This document shows positions 27,889 to 36,624 of a stretch of DNA of 64,000 bases, piece by piece. A model generated the notes under the pieces. That model was not told the origin of the DNA and made no database searches. It saw nothing but the letters and a program-made list of their open reading frames with translations. The translations under genes and the position numbers were made by a program. The first letter of the stretch is position 1, and every line of letters starts with the position of its first letter. The stretch is from an uncultured Microbacterium sp. (GTDB lineage Bacteria > Actinomycetota > Actinomycetes > Actinomycetales > Microbacteriaceae). The stretch is taken from contig CAJYHN010000010.1 in NCBI GenBank assembly GCA_913774665.1, positions 496,001 to 560,000 of the forward strand. The letters run 5' to 3'.

Positions 27889-28761
27889 GTGACGTTCAAC
27901 GACAATGCCCGCGTCGGCGGCAACTCGGCCAAGCGCCGAGGAGGAACCGTGGCGGCCGTCGGCGGTGGGGCCGTGGGTCTTGGCGCCGTGGTGGTGCTGC
28001 TGATCTCGATGTTCACCGGGACCGACCTGACCGGCCTGCTCGGTTCGGGTGGCGGCGCGGCACCCGGCAGCGGCGGCGAACAGGTCGCGAGCTGCGAGAC
28101 GGGCCGGGATGCCAACAGCGACGACGCCTGCCGCTTGGCCGCGGCGTCGCTGGACATCGACCAGTTCTGGGCGGAGCGCCTGGATGGCTATCGCAAGCCT
28201 CAGCTCGTCATCGTCGACCAGCAGACGGGGAGCTCGTGCGGCACGGCCTCGAACGCGACCGGCCCGTTCTACTGCCCGCCGGACGAGACGGTGTTCGTCG
28301 ACCCGACCTTCTTCTCGATTCTCCGCGCGCAGTACGACACCACCGCGGGCCCCCTCGCCCAGCTCTACGTGCTCGCGCACGAGTACGGCCACCACGTTCA
28401 GAACCTCACCGGCGTGATGGAGCAGTACCCGCACAACGGCACCGGCGCCGACAGCAACGGCGTCCGCACCGAACTGCAGGCCGACTGCTTCGCGGGCGCC
28501 TGGGTCGCCGCGGCCTCCGAGCAGGTGGACGAGAACGGCACCCCCTACTTGCAGCCTCCGACCGAGCAGCAGATCCTCGACGCCCTGTCGGCGGCGTCCG
28601 CCGTGGGCGACGACCACATCCAGGCCGAGGCGGGTCAGATCTCGAACCCCGACAGCTTCACGCACGGTTCGAGCGCACAGCGCACCCGCTGGTTCGACGC
28701 GGGCCGCCAGGGCGGGGTCAACGCGTGCGACACGTTCTCGGTGCCCGGCGGCAGCCTCTAG
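27889..28761 (+). CDS. Neutral zinc metallopeptidase (YpfJ-like)
   Basis: A 290-residue membrane-anchored protein of the putative neutral zinc metallopeptidase family. After a short basic N-terminus one helix (GGGAVGLGAVVVLLISMF) leads to an extracytoplasmic domain. The zinc site is HEYGHHVQ: His164, Glu165 and His168, with a downstream Glu in ELQADCFAGAW as the third ligand. RTRWFDAGRQGG near the C-terminus is a family hallmark. Cysteines in SCETG, DDACRLA, SSCGTA and FYCPP suggest disulfides. Physiological substrates are unknown. Confidence 0.88.
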   Translation: MTFNDNARVGGNSAKRRGGTVAAVGGGAVGLGAVVVLLISMFTGTDLTGLLGSGGGAAPGSGGEQVASCETGRDANSDDACRLAAASLDIDQFWAERLDGYRKPQLVIVDQQTGSSCGTASNATGPFYCPPDETVFVDPTFFSILRAQYDTTAGPLAQLYVLAHEYGHHVQNLTGVMEQYPHNGTGADSNGVRTELQADCFAGAWVAAASEQVDENGTPYLQPPTEQQILDALSAASAVGDDHIQAEAGQISNPDSFTHGSSAQRTRWFDAGRQGGVNACDTFSVPGGSL

Positions 28762-28923
28762 GCCTCCGGCGGTTCGGCGACGTCCCGTCGAGGGAGTCGT
28801 TCCGCGCCGTCCCGCGCCTCCGAGGACTCCCCGTCCGGCTCGGGATGCCGAAACCCGGCGCACCCGACCCCGGCTCCGCGGAACGGAACTCGGGGTGGGC
28901 CCGCCGGGTCATGGCATCCGGAA

Positions 28924-29532
28924 TCACTCGGATTCGGACGACTCCTGCTCCTCGCGGGGACGGCGGCTCAGAATGACGACGACGATCACGCCGACGAGCA
29001 CGACCGCCCCGCCGCCGACCAGCAGGCCGACGGTCAGACCCGACATCCCGCCCGAGGTCGAGGGCGCGGCGACCGGAGTCTCCGCCGGGGCGGCGCCCTG
29101 AGCACTCGCGCACGGCGAGGCGTCGGCACCGGCCGACACGCTCTCTCCGGTGTAGGTGAACGGGATCTCGCCCGAGACGGGATGACCGTCGGACGAGACC
29201 GCTCGCCACTCCACCGTGTACCCGCCGGACGCTCCGAGAGCGACCGGAAGGGTCAGGGTCGGACCCGCGAGGGTCACGCACTCGCTCTCGTAGTGTTTGC
29301 CGTCGGGTCCGACCACGATGACGATGTTGCCGCCGTCGTAGCCCAGGAGGTTGGCACTGAAGTCGAGGGTGACCTCCGACAGCGACGAGACGGTTTCGCC
29401 CTCCGCGGGCGTCGACGACACGAGGCTGTCGTGCGCGGAGGCCGCCGACGCCCCGCCGAGAGCGGCGATCGCCGCCGCAGCGACGACCACCGCCCCCACC
29501 AGGGCCCGGCGCAGAGCGCTCCGGGTGCCCAT
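28924..29532 (-). CDS. CopC-domain copper-resistance protein with C-terminal anchor
   Basis: A 202-residue secreted protein. A signal peptide ends at SAASA, leaving His as the second residue of the mature protein (AHDSLVSSTPAEGE), as in CopC where this His binds Cu(II). The CopC fold follows (VTLDFSANLLGYDGGNIVIV, YTVEWRAVSSDGHPVSGEIPFTY), with DGHPVSG supplying the other conserved His. A C-terminal helix (LTVGLLVGGGAVVLVGVIVVVIL) then anchors it. Copper binding at the outer face of the membrane is expected. It sits two bases after the YcnI gene. Confidence 0.92.
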   Translation of the reverse strand: MGTRSALRRALVGAVVVAAAAIAALGGASAASAHDSLVSSTPAEGETVSSLSEVTLDFSANLLGYDGGNIVIVVGPDGKHYESECVTLAGPTLTLPVALGASGGYTVEWRAVSSDGHPVSGEIPFTYTGESVSAGADASPCASAQGAAPAETPVAAPSTSGGMSGLTVGLLVGGGAVVLVGVIVVVILSRRPREEQESSESE

Positions 29533-29534
29533 GC

Positions 29535-30278
29535 TCAGCTGCGCTTCGGGCGGCGCGACACGGCGATGGCGCCGAGGACGGCACCGGCGATCGCGATCAC
29601 GAGAGCGGCGATGCTGAGACCCAGCGTCAGGCCCGAGGAGTCGCTCGTCTGGGCCGAGGCCGCCATGGAATGGTCGTCCATGGTCGGTGCGGCCGAGGCG
29701 GTGCCGTGGCCGCCGTGACCGCTCGCGGGAGGCGTGTCGTTGATGTAGAGCACGGGGGCGGGCTCGAGCGTGTCGTCTGCGGCGACCTGCTCGGGGGTGT
29801 TCGTCCAGTCGACGACCGAGCCGTCCGAGTACGTCTGCACGGCGGGGAGCACGAGGTGACCCGTGTCGGGGATCGGCCCGAGGACCGCCGAGAAGATCTG
29901 GAACTGGTCCTGCCCGATGCCCACACCGGAGTCGGCCTGCCACACGATCTTGAGCGGGCCGTCCGAGATGGTGTTGCCGTCAACCTCGACGGGGGCGGGC
30001 AGCGCCCCCTTCTCGACGGTGGCGGTCCAGCCCGGGACGGGCTCGACGAGGACCGAGGTCAGCGGGGTGTCGGTCGGCAGCGTCACCTCGACCTTGACGG
30101 TCGACGCGGTCTCCGACTCGGTGGGGACGCGGAAGTTCACGGTGGCGTAGCTGCCGGCCGTGGCGGTGTTGGGATTGACGGTGACGTGGGCCGACGCCGC
30201 GAGGGGGACGGCGATCGCCAGAGCCGCGCCGGCGGCGAGGCCGACGAGAGCACGACGAAGAGTGGTCGTTCGAGACAT
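29535..30278 (-). CDS. YcnI-family DUF1775 copper-binding protein
   Basis: A 247-residue secreted protein with a cleavable signal ending in ASA and mature start AHVTVNP. The His at this point and a conserved Trp in VPGWTATV form the copper-binding site described for YcnI. A DUF1775 domain covers residues 30-160, followed by a His/Gly-rich patch (GHGGHGTASAA) that may bind more metal, and a C-terminal helix. It probably delivers or buffers copper together with the adjacent CopC protein. Confidence 0.92.
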   Translation of the reverse strand: MSRTTTLRRALVGLAAGAALAIAVPLAASAHVTVNPNTATAGSYATVNFRVPTESETASTVKVEVTLPTDTPLTSVLVEPVPGWTATVEKGALPAPVEVDGNTISDGPLKIVWQADSGVGIGQDQFQIFSAVLGPIPDTGHLVLPAVQTYSDGSVVDWTNTPEQVAADDTLEPAPVLYINDTPPASGHGGHGTASAAPTMDDHSMAASAQTSDSSGLTLGLSIAALVIAIAGAVLGAIAVSRRPKRS

Positions 30279-30348
30279 GGTGCTGCTTTCTGAGAAGTGC
30301 GTACGCCGGTGAGGCGCTTCTTTCGCGCGAAGAATGAGGGGGTCGAGA

Positions 30349-30939
30349 TCAGGCCGCGAGCGGCGGACCCCGGTGCCTCATCGACGACAGCACGGTCATC
30401 GCCGTCGTCAGCAGCAGCGGCTCGGGCGCCGAGAGAACGGCATCTGTCCGCGGGGGGAGACCCCGGAAGGGGCGCAGCACAGAGAGGGCCGCCACGAAGA
30501 ACCGGGCGATCGCCTGCACCGCCCGCTCGCCCCGGCCGAGGGCGGCGATCGTCACGAGAGCGGCGACGGCGTGCGCCGTCCACATCCACGGCGACTCCGT
30601 GCCGTGGGCGGACGCACTGTGCGCTCCGGTCGCGCTGAAGACGGACGCCGCACCGTGGTGCGCGGCCGGAACGAACCCGCCCCGCAGATCGAGCACGAGC
30701 AGTGCGTGGAACAGCGCCTGGCTGAGCACGACCGCGAGCGACAGACGGGTCCACGACAGCGCGTGGCCCGCGAGCACGACGCAGACGGGAGTCGCGAGGC
30801 ACAGGGCCAGCACGATGTTGAGGAGGGGCGGCCGCTCGGCCGAAACGGCCGAGTGCGACAGGGTCGCCACGAACGTCGCGACCGCGGCTGCGGCCGTGCC
30901 GCGCCCCACCCGCTGCGCGCGCCCTGCTCTCGACGACAT
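30349..30939 (-). CDS. Hypothetical membrane protein of the copper cluster
   Basis: A 196-residue protein with about four hydrophobic helices (AAAAVATFVATLSHSAVSA, LLNIVLALCLATPVCVVLAG, LSLAVVLSQALFHALLVL, WMWTAHAVAALVTIAAL). A loop contains several His residues (AAHHGAASVFSATGAHSASAHG), which could bind metal. A GGAGGA ribosome-binding site precedes the ATG and TAGGCT lies 16 bases upstream. It is the first gene of a unit with ycnI and copC on the same strand, so a role in copper handling is likely. I do not recognise a named family. Confidence 0.75.
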   Translation of the reverse strand: MSSRAGRAQRVGRGTAAAAVATFVATLSHSAVSAERPPLLNIVLALCLATPVCVVLAGHALSWTRLSLAVVLSQALFHALLVLDLRGGFVPAAHHGAASVFSATGAHSASAHGTESPWMWTAHAVAALVTIAALGRGERAVQAIARFFVAALSVLRPFRGLPPRTDAVLSAPEPLLLTTAMTVLSSMRHRGPPLAA

Positions 30940-31149
30940 CGAATCCTCCGGGTCAAGCCTAGGTGGCGGGGCAGCCGAGGGCGGCGAGGGGTGTCCCACC
31001 GTCGAGACACCGGCGCGGCGTGAGCGCGCACAAGCGCGGGGCGTTCGTCCGACGCGCCGCCCCTCGGCCGACGCCGGCGGCGTGTCGGTCCACAGTCCCG
31101 CCGTTGTGCACGCGCCACGGCTCGGACGGACGGTGTCGGACCCGTTGGG

Positions 31150-31161
31150 TAGCGTCGGGGC
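31150..31161 (+). promoter_or_regulatory. Leaderless -10 box (TAGCGT)
   Basis: TAGCGT (31150-31155) ends six bases before the ATG of the acetyltransferase gene. Confidence 0.55.
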
Positions 31162-31746
31162 ATGGCCGACGACGCGATCCACGACACCGACACCGCCCTG
31201 GCATACGGTTCCGCCCTGCTGAGCGGCGAGCGCGTGCGGCTGCGCGCGCTGACCGACGCCGACCTCGACCCGCTCGTGGAGTGGTGGCTGCGAAGCGACA
31301 GCGCCGTGCTGCAGCAGAACAGTGTGAGCCCGCGCCCGGCGGCATCCGTCCGCGAGATGTTCCAGGCGTGGAGCCGCAACGACTCCCCCGGCGGGGCGGG
31401 CTTCAGCATCGACGACGAGACCGGGCAGCTCATCGGTCACGCGACGATGTGGGGGGCCGCCCTCCCGGCCCGCATCGCGACCTTCGCGATCATCCTCGGC
31501 CCCGACGCCGTCGGCCGCGGGTACGGCGCGGATGCCACGCGCACCATGCTGCGGTTCGCCTTCGACGAGCTCGGGGTGCACAAGGTCGAGCTCCGCGTGT
31601 GGGCCTTCAACGACCGCGCCATCCGGGCGTATGAGAAGGCGGGATTCGTGCGCGAGGGCGTGCGACGCGCGGTGGCGTTCCACGGCGGGCGGTTCCACGA
31701 CGAGGTCCTCATGGGCGTGCTGGCCGAGGAGTTCTCCGCGGGCTGA
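31162..31746 (+). CDS. GNAT acetyltransferase (RimJ/RimL type)
   Basis: A 194-residue acetyltransferase of the RimJ/RimL branch. It has GERVRLRALTDADLDPLVEWW near the start, the acetyl-CoA loop in LGPDAVGRGYGADATRTML, and HKVELRVWAFNDRAIRAYEKAGFVREG, the NxRAIRAYEKAGF signature. Targets may be a ribosomal-protein N-terminus or a small amine. It stands alone, divergent from the copper cluster. Confidence 0.88.
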   Translation: MADDAIHDTDTALAYGSALLSGERVRLRALTDADLDPLVEWWLRSDSAVLQQNSVSPRPAASVREMFQAWSRNDSPGGAGFSIDDETGQLIGHATMWGAALPARIATFAIILGPDAVGRGYGADATRTMLRFAFDELGVHKVELRVWAFNDRAIRAYEKAGFVREGVRRAVAFHGGRFHDEVLMGVLAEEFSAG

Positions 31747-31841
31747 CCGGCGTCTTCGTCGACGGTGTGACCGCAACTCATCCGAGTGGGAGATGTTCAT
31801 CGTGGCCCCCGAGCTGACTCTCCGCGCCAGGGCAGAGCTCG

Positions 31842-32933
31842 TCAGCGGACCCGAGCGACCCTGTCCACCGTCGGGCTGACCACCCCCGCCCGGTCGTCGA
31901 CCAGTCGGCGCCGGCCGATCCACCCGGTCAGTCCGCGGCCGTCGGGCCACACGAGCAGCAGCGCAGCGGTCGCCAGCACCACAACGACGGCGAGCAGCGA
32001 CCACGGCACCGGGAGGGCCTCGAGGACCGCGTACGCCCCCGCCCCGGTCGCGAAGCGCAGGGGGCGCGCGACCCAGGCCGGCAGCACGCCGTTCGTGAAC
32101 CGCACGCGCGTCGCGAGGTCGCCGATCGAACGACCCGTCGCCAGGACCACTCCGAGCCAGAGTCCCGCCGCCGCGACCGTGCCCGACAGCGACGCCACGT
32201 TCTCGGTCGAGAACGACGAGGCCCCGCCGCCCAGCAGCACGAGCACGGCCTGCACCACGACGGCGACCGCGAAGCCCACCAGCCAGACGCCCACGACGTC
32301 GCACACCACTCCCAACAGCCGGCGGCGACGGGTCACGGGGCGCGGGGTCTCGGCATCCGGAGCCTTCTCCACTCCGCGGTGCCGCGCCGGGACGACGAAC
32401 GCGAGGACCGACCCGAGCAGCGCACCGACCGTGTTCGCGAGAAGGTCGTCGACGTCGAAGACGCGGTACGCGCAGGGGAAGATCCCCCACACACCGGTCA
32501 GCTGCGTGGTCTCGATGATCCCCGAGGTCGCAAAGCCCACGAGACCGGCGATCAGGATGCCGCGACCTCCGAGCACGCGCAGGAAGAAGCCGAGGGGTGC
32601 GAACAGCAGCACGTTCAACGCCACCTGCAGCACCACCGGGTCGGTGAGGTACCGGCCCGAGACGGCGACCGCGGAGCGGACCTCGTCGACGAAGGCGAAG
32701 GGGTGGAGGTTGACGCCCGCGCAGCGGTAGACCTCGGAAGCGGGCACCGGGATGAGGGTGTAGGTCCAGATCGCCCAGAAGTACACGGCCGCCGCCGCCC
32801 ACAGCAGCGTGCGCCCCACCGTGAGCCGGCCGCGGCGTCGGTAGCTGATCGCGACGAACGGCACGAACGCGAGGACGGCGACCACCGCTCCCGCCACGAT
32901 GGCCAAGAGCCCCGATCCCACGATGTTGTCCAC
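31842..32933 (-). CDS. VanZ-like / RDD-like membrane protein
   Basis: A 363-residue polytopic membrane protein in two parts. Residues 1-175 are a VanZ-type domain with four or five helices and the conserved NVLLFAPLGFFLRVL and GIIETTQL...DVDDLLANTVGALLG pattern. After a basic linker (RPVTRRRRLLG), residues 205-340 resemble an RDD domain. VanZ itself gives low-level teicoplanin resistance in enterococci, but most homologues are of unknown role. The start is GTG with TAGGCT six bases upstream. Confidence 0.82.
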   Translation of the reverse strand: MDNIVGSGLLAIVAGAVVAVLAFVPFVAISYRRRGRLTVGRTLLWAAAAVYFWAIWTYTLIPVPASEVYRCAGVNLHPFAFVDEVRSAVAVSGRYLTDPVVLQVALNVLLFAPLGFFLRVLGGRGILIAGLVGFATSGIIETTQLTGVWGIFPCAYRVFDVDDLLANTVGALLGSVLAFVVPARHRGVEKAPDAETPRPVTRRRRLLGVVCDVVGVWLVGFAVAVVVQAVLVLLGGGASSFSTENVASLSGTVAAAGLWLGVVLATGRSIGDLATRVRFTNGVLPAWVARPLRFATGAGAYAVLEALPVPWSLLAVVVVLATAALLLVWPDGRGLTGWIGRRRLVDDRAGVVSPTVDRVARVR

Positions 32934-32945
32934 CCCGCGAGCCTA
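32934..32945 (-). promoter_or_regulatory. Leaderless -10 box (TAGGCT)
   Basis: On the minus strand TAGGCT (32940-32945) lies six bases from the GTG start of the VanZ-like gene. Confidence 0.55.
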
Positions 32946-33178
32946 GGCAGGATCGGCGGGGGACGGAGGGGAGAGGATGACGTGTACTGTGCCCCCGGCG
33001 TCCGAGCCCACGCCGTCCTGACGGCGACCGCGCGCGATCACGGTGGGGCCGACGCGGTCGCTGAGTTCATTGGGAATATCGCCGAGATGTGAGCGTTTCC
33101 TGCATTGCAGGGATTATTTCGCGCACGATCGCCAGGTCACGGTCCGGCGACCATGCGTTGAACGGTGTGCGCGTCAGA

Positions 33179-33215
33179 TTGCGCATGGCGTCCAGTGCGC
33201 GTAATGTCGCGCGCC
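33179..33215 (+). promoter_or_regulatory. Promoter of the KimA-like transporter
   Basis: TTGCGC (33179-33184) and TAATGT (33202-33207), 17 bases apart, make a good sigma-A-type promoter. The GTG chosen as start lies eight bases after the -10, again suggesting little or no leader. The preceding 230 bases hold no riboswitch that I can recognise. Confidence 0.55.
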
Positions 33216-35297
33216 GTGACTGACGAAAGTCGCGTTGACGGCGAAGAGACGCCGATCGCGAAACGCATCCTGATCGGCGAGCCCCTCACGTCGGAGAAAC
33301 TCGACGAGCAGCTCCTCCCGAAGAAGATGGCGCTGCCGATCTTCGCTTCCGACGCGCTGTCCTCCGTGGCGTATGCGCCGCAGGAGCTGCTGATGATCCT
33401 GCTCATCGGCGGAACGGCCCTGCTGACCCTCAGCCCCTGGGTCGCGGTCGCGGTCGTGACGCTGCTGGTCGTGGTCGTCCTGAGCTACCGGCAGCTCATC
33501 AAGGCCTACCCCTCGGGCGGTGGCGACTACGAGGTCGCCAGCAAGAACCTCGGCGAGGTGCCCGGCGTGGTCGTCGCCGCGGCCCTGCTGGTCGACTACG
33601 TGCTCACGGTCGCCGTGTCGGTGGCATCCGGTGTCGACAACATCATCTCGGCGCTGCCCGGATTGAATCCCTTCCGCGTCGAGATCGCGGTCGGATTCGT
33701 CATCCTCATCGTGATCGTCAACCTCCGCGGTGTGCGCGAGGCCTCGAGCGTCTTCGCCATTCCGACCTACCTCTTCATCGGTTCGGTCGGCGTGATGATC
33801 GTCGTGGGTCTCGGGCGCACGCTCCTCGGCGACGCCCCCGTCGCCGAGAGCGCCCAGTACGCCGTGCAGGCCGAGTCGCTCACGCAAGCGGCGCTCATCC
33901 TGCTCGTGCTGCGCGCCTTCTCGAGTGGCTGCTCGGCCCTCACGGGTGTCGAGGCCGTGTCCAACGGCGTGCCCGCCTTCCGCATGCCCAAGATCCGCAA
34001 CGCCCAGACGACGCTGACGATGATGGGCGGGATCGCCATCGTGTTGTTCGCGGGGCTCACGATCCTCGCGCTCATCTCGGGCGTGCACTACGCCGAGAAC
34101 CCCTGCCACCTGATCGGCTTCGACTGCGCCAACAACCCGCAGCCGAGCCTCATGGCCCAGGTCGCCGCCGCCACCTTCGGCATGGGCAGCATCCCGTTCT
34201 TCGTCATCCAGGCCGCCACCGCGTGCGTGCTGCTGCTGGCCGCTAACACCGCGTTCAACGGCTTCCCGCTGCTGGGCGCCGTGCTCGCCCGCGACGGCTA
34301 CGCCCCCAAGGCGCTCAACACCCGCGGCGACCGCCTGGTCTACTCGAACGGCATGATCATCCTCGGCATCGTCGCGATCGGCGTGCTGATCGTCTACCAG
34401 GCCAACCTCACGACGCTGATCCAGCTCTACATCATCGGCGTGTTCGTGTCGTTCTCGCTCGGCCAGATCGGCATGGTCAAGCACTGGCGACGCGTGCTGC
34501 GCGGCCTCAAGGACCTCCCGCCCGAGGCGGCGAAGCAGAAGTCGGCCGCGATCGAGCGCCGCTCGGCGATCTCGGGTCTGTGGATCAACTCGGTCGGCGC
34601 GGCGATGACCGTGCTGGTGCTGCTGATCGTCACGATCACGAAGTTCACCCACGGCGCCTGGCTGGTGTTCATCGCGATCCCGATCCTCGCGGTGCTGATG
34701 ATCGGCGTGAACCGGTACTACCGCGACGTCGAGCACGAGATCCGCATGGACGACACCGTGCACTTCGGCTCGTCGGGAGACGTGGCGATCGTCCTCGTGA
34801 ACCGCCTCCAGAAGCCCGTCATGAAGGCGATCGACTACGCCCTGGCGGCCAACCACCAGAAGACCCTCGCGGTCCACGTCGCCATCACCGACGAAGACGC
34901 GACGAAGCTGCAGAAGGAATGGGCCGACCACGACATGCCCATCCCCCTGGTCATCATCGACTCGCCGTACCGCACGTACACCTCGCCGGTGTCGGCCTTC
35001 ATCAAGAAGTACCGCGAGAACAACGGCTCGGCCGTCGTGACCGTCTACCTCCCGCAGTTCATCGTCGGGCACTGGTGGGAGTCGATCCTGCACAACCGCC
35101 GCTCGCGCCGCCTCGCGCACCAGCTCATGCTCGTGCACGGCGTCTCGATCACCCTCGTGCCGTGGCTGCTCGATTCGTCCGAGGTCATCTACGGCCGCCG
35201 CTCACGGCCGCTCCCCGGTCAGCAGCGCGGTGGTCAGCCCGTGGCCGAGGCCCCGGCGCACAAGGCGCGGAAGACGCCCACCGACTCGGCATCCTGA
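33216..35297 (+). CDS. APC-family potassium transporter, KimA-like
   Basis: A 693-residue membrane protein. The first part (ALPIFASDALSSVAYAPQELL, YPSGGGDYEVASKNLG, VTGVEAVSNGVPAF-like TGVEAVSNGVPAF) is an APC transporter of about twelve helices. A cytosolic C-terminal domain of about 190 residues follows (VHFGSSGDVAIVLVNRLQKPVMKAIDYALAAN, shown in part), resembling the USP-like domain of Bacillus KimA. KimA takes up K+ with H+ and is inhibited by c-di-AMP. In-frame ATG (33204) and GTG (33165) codons lie further upstream; 33216 fits the promoter. The Kdp system 1.8 kb downstream makes a potassium role more likely. Confidence 0.82.
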   Translation: MTDESRVDGEETPIAKRILIGEPLTSEKLDEQLLPKKMALPIFASDALSSVAYAPQELLMILLIGGTALLTLSPWVAVAVVTLLVVVVLSYRQLIKAYPSGGGDYEVASKNLGEVPGVVVAAALLVDYVLTVAVSVASGVDNIISALPGLNPFRVEIAVGFVILIVIVNLRGVREASSVFAIPTYLFIGSVGVMIVVGLGRTLLGDAPVAESAQYAVQAESLTQAALILLVLRAFSSGCSALTGVEAVSNGVPAFRMPKIRNAQTTLTMMGGIAIVLFAGLTILALISGVHYAENPCHLIGFDCANNPQPSLMAQVAAATFGMGSIPFFVIQAATACVLLLAANTAFNGFPLLGAVLARDGYAPKALNTRGDRLVYSNGMIILGIVAIGVLIVYQANLTTLIQLYIIGVFVSFSLGQIGMVKHWRRVLRGLKDLPPEAAKQKSAAIERRSAISGLWINSVGAAMTVLVLLIVTITKFTHGAWLVFIAIPILAVLMIGVNRYYRDVEHEIRMDDTVHFGSSGDVAIVLVNRLQKPVMKAIDYALAANHQKTLAVHVAITDEDATKLQKEWADHDMPIPLVIIDSPYRTYTSPVSAFIKKYRENNGSAVVTVYLPQFIVGHWWESILHNRRSRRLAHQLMLVHGVSITLVPWLLDSSEVIYGRRSRPLPGQQRGGQPVAEAPAHKARKTPTDSAS

Positions 35298-35305
35298 GCC
35301 CCTCT

Positions 35306-35337
35306 CGAACGCCCTCGCCCTTCGGCGGGGGCGTTCG
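35306..35337 (+). terminator. Hairpin terminator after the KimA-like gene
   Basis: CGAACGCCC and GGGCGTTCG pair around CTCGCCCTTCGGCGGG-type sequence, with CGCC/GGCG continuing the stem to a CTTC loop. The hairpin starts eight bases after the stop codon; only a short T-containing tail follows. Confidence 0.75.
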
Positions 35338-35411
35338 TCGTCGGGGCCGCGCCAACGGTGGGCTTCGGCGCCGGACGGGCACTCGGCGCGGCCTTCGGAC
35401 GGCCGCGGCCC

Positions 35412-35487
35412 AAACTCCTGAGAAACGCGGAGGAGGGCTGACCAGAACAGCCCCGCGGGTGCCGTGCGCGCGAACGGTCAGGAGTTT
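35412..35487. repeat. Family B hairpin, 76-nt core
   Basis: AAACTCCTGA (35412-35421) and TCAGGAGTTT (35478-35487) bound a 76-nt core, the same length as the two copies near 16.6 kb, while the interior differs strongly. It lies between the KimA-like terminator and the next gene. Confidence 0.8.
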
Positions 35488-35544
35488 CGCCCGCTCGCGA
35501 AGCGGTGGTGGACGCCACGGGGAGTCTCCGCCAGGGTGGATGCC

Positions 35545-35910
35545 ATGCCGATCCTCGCGCTGCTGACCCTCACCGTCATGGTGGTCGCCCTCATCGACGC
35601 CATCACGCGCCGCGAGGATCAGGTGAAGCACCTGCCGAAGTTCGCGTGGATCTTCTTCATCGTGCTGTTGCCGCTGATCGGTTCGATCCTGTGGTTCGCC
35701 CTCGGCCGCGAGTACGAGGCACGGTCGACGCCGATGTCGTTCGGCGACCCGCGGCGCTGGCAGAAGGATGCGCAGCCCACTCCCCCGCCCACCCCGCGCG
35801 ACAGCCGCACCACCGAGCAGCAGATCGCCGACCTCGAGCGCGAGATGCACCTCGCCGACCTCGAGGAGCAGGTGCGCCGCCGGCGCGCCGAGGGGGGATC
35901 GGCGGGCTGA
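35545..35910 (+). CDS. PLD nuclease N-terminal (PLDc_N) domain protein
   Basis: A 121-residue small membrane protein. Two hydrophobic helices (PILALLTLTVMVVALIDAI and FAWIFFIVLLPLIGSILWFALG) make up a PLDc_N domain, the membrane part found at the N-terminus of cardiolipin synthases. No HKD catalytic motif follows. The C-terminus is a charged, probably helical tail (EQQIADLEREMHLADLEEQV). Stand-alone PLDc_N proteins are frequent in actinobacteria and have no established role. An in-frame GTG three codons upstream is an alternative start. Confidence 0.82.
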   Translation: MPILALLTLTVMVVALIDAITRREDQVKHLPKFAWIFFIVLLPLIGSILWFALGREYEARSTPMSFGDPRRWQKDAQPTPPPTPRDSRTTEQQIADLEREMHLADLEEQVRRRRAEGGSAG

Positions 35911-35933
35911 TTCCCGCGCCGCGGTCGGCGATC

Positions 35934-35990
35934 CGAGTGTCCAGAACACCCGGACGATCTCGAGAAACGTCCGGGCGTTTCGCACACTCG
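35934..35990. repeat. Family C 57-nt hairpin
   Basis: CGAGTGTCCA at the left and GCACACTCG at the right (one mismatched pair) with inner CCGGACG/CGTCCGG, 57 nt long. It fills the gap between the convergent PLDc_N and arfB genes. Confidence 0.85.
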
Positions 35991-36013
35991 ACGCGAAAGA
36001 ACGGCCCCGCGGC

Positions 36014-36442
36014 TCAGTCGATCGGGCGCCGGCGCATCTTCTTCACATCGGTGCGGCGCTGCTTGGCCTGCAGGCGTCGTTCCGTCGACCCGCGCGTGGG
36101 TTTCGTCGCGCGCCGCGGCGGGGCGGGCGGGCGAACCGCCTCGGCGACGAGGGCCGCGAGCCGGGCGCGCGCGGCGTCGCGATTGCGCAGCTGCGCCCGG
36201 TGCTCCGAGGCCGCGATCGTCAGCACCCCGTCGACCAGCCGATCGCCGAGTCGCTCGAGCACACGCTCGCGCTGCACGCGGGACAGAACGGCGGATGCCG
36301 CGGCGTCCCACATCACCTCCGCTCGGGAGTCGGCGGTGTTCACACCCTGACCGCCCGGGCCCGACGAGCGCGAGAACCGCCACGACAGCTCCGCCGCGGG
36401 GATGGTGAGCCCCGCGTTCACGCGCACGTCCGTGTCAGCCAC
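36014..36442 (-). CDS. arfB: Alternative ribosome-rescue factor ArfB (YaeJ)
   Basis: A 142-residue peptidyl-tRNA hydrolase that releases stalled ribosomes. The catalytic GGQ is in SSGPGGQGVNTADSRAEV near residues 27-42. The C-terminal tail is strongly basic (RRLQAKQRRTDVKKMRRRPID, split by the GSTE linker), which in ArfB enters the empty mRNA channel. There is no stop-codon recognition domain, which distinguishes it from RF1/RF2. Length matches the 140-residue E. coli protein. The start is GTG; the frame is open further but only into a family A repeat. Confidence 0.88.
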   Translation of the reverse strand: MADTDVRVNAGLTIPAAELSWRFSRSSGPGGQGVNTADSRAEVMWDAAASAVLSRVQRERVLERLGDRLVDGVLTIAASEHRAQLRNRDAARARLAALVAEAVRPPAPPRRATKPTRGSTERRLQAKQRRTDVKKMRRRPID

Positions 36443-36464
36443 CCCTCCACCATGCGCGCTCGGC

Positions 36465-36536
36465 GCACAACTCCTGCAGAACCGGCCCACGGACCGCCTC
36501 ATAGCCCGCTGCCCGGCGGATGAGCAGGAGTTGTGA
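36465..36536. repeat. Family A hairpin, 72 nt
   Basis: GCACAACTCCTGCAG at the left and GCAGGAGTTGTG at the right bound exactly 72 nt. It starts 22 bases upstream of the arfB start codon, in the divergent gap toward the kdp operon. Confidence 0.82.
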
Positions 36537-36624
36537 GGCCCCCGGGAGGGGACCTCCGCGACCCGCGCCGGCGCGCGGCGCCCGCGGCTCCGACCCTCCG
36601 AGCGGGCCGGAGCCGGCGACTCCG

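Noticed and set aside
32946-33215. A c-di-AMP (ydaO) riboswitch before the KimA-like gene
   Set aside because: The class is known upstream of such transporters in other bacteria, but I cannot find its conserved blocks, and the promoter seems to leave almost no leader.
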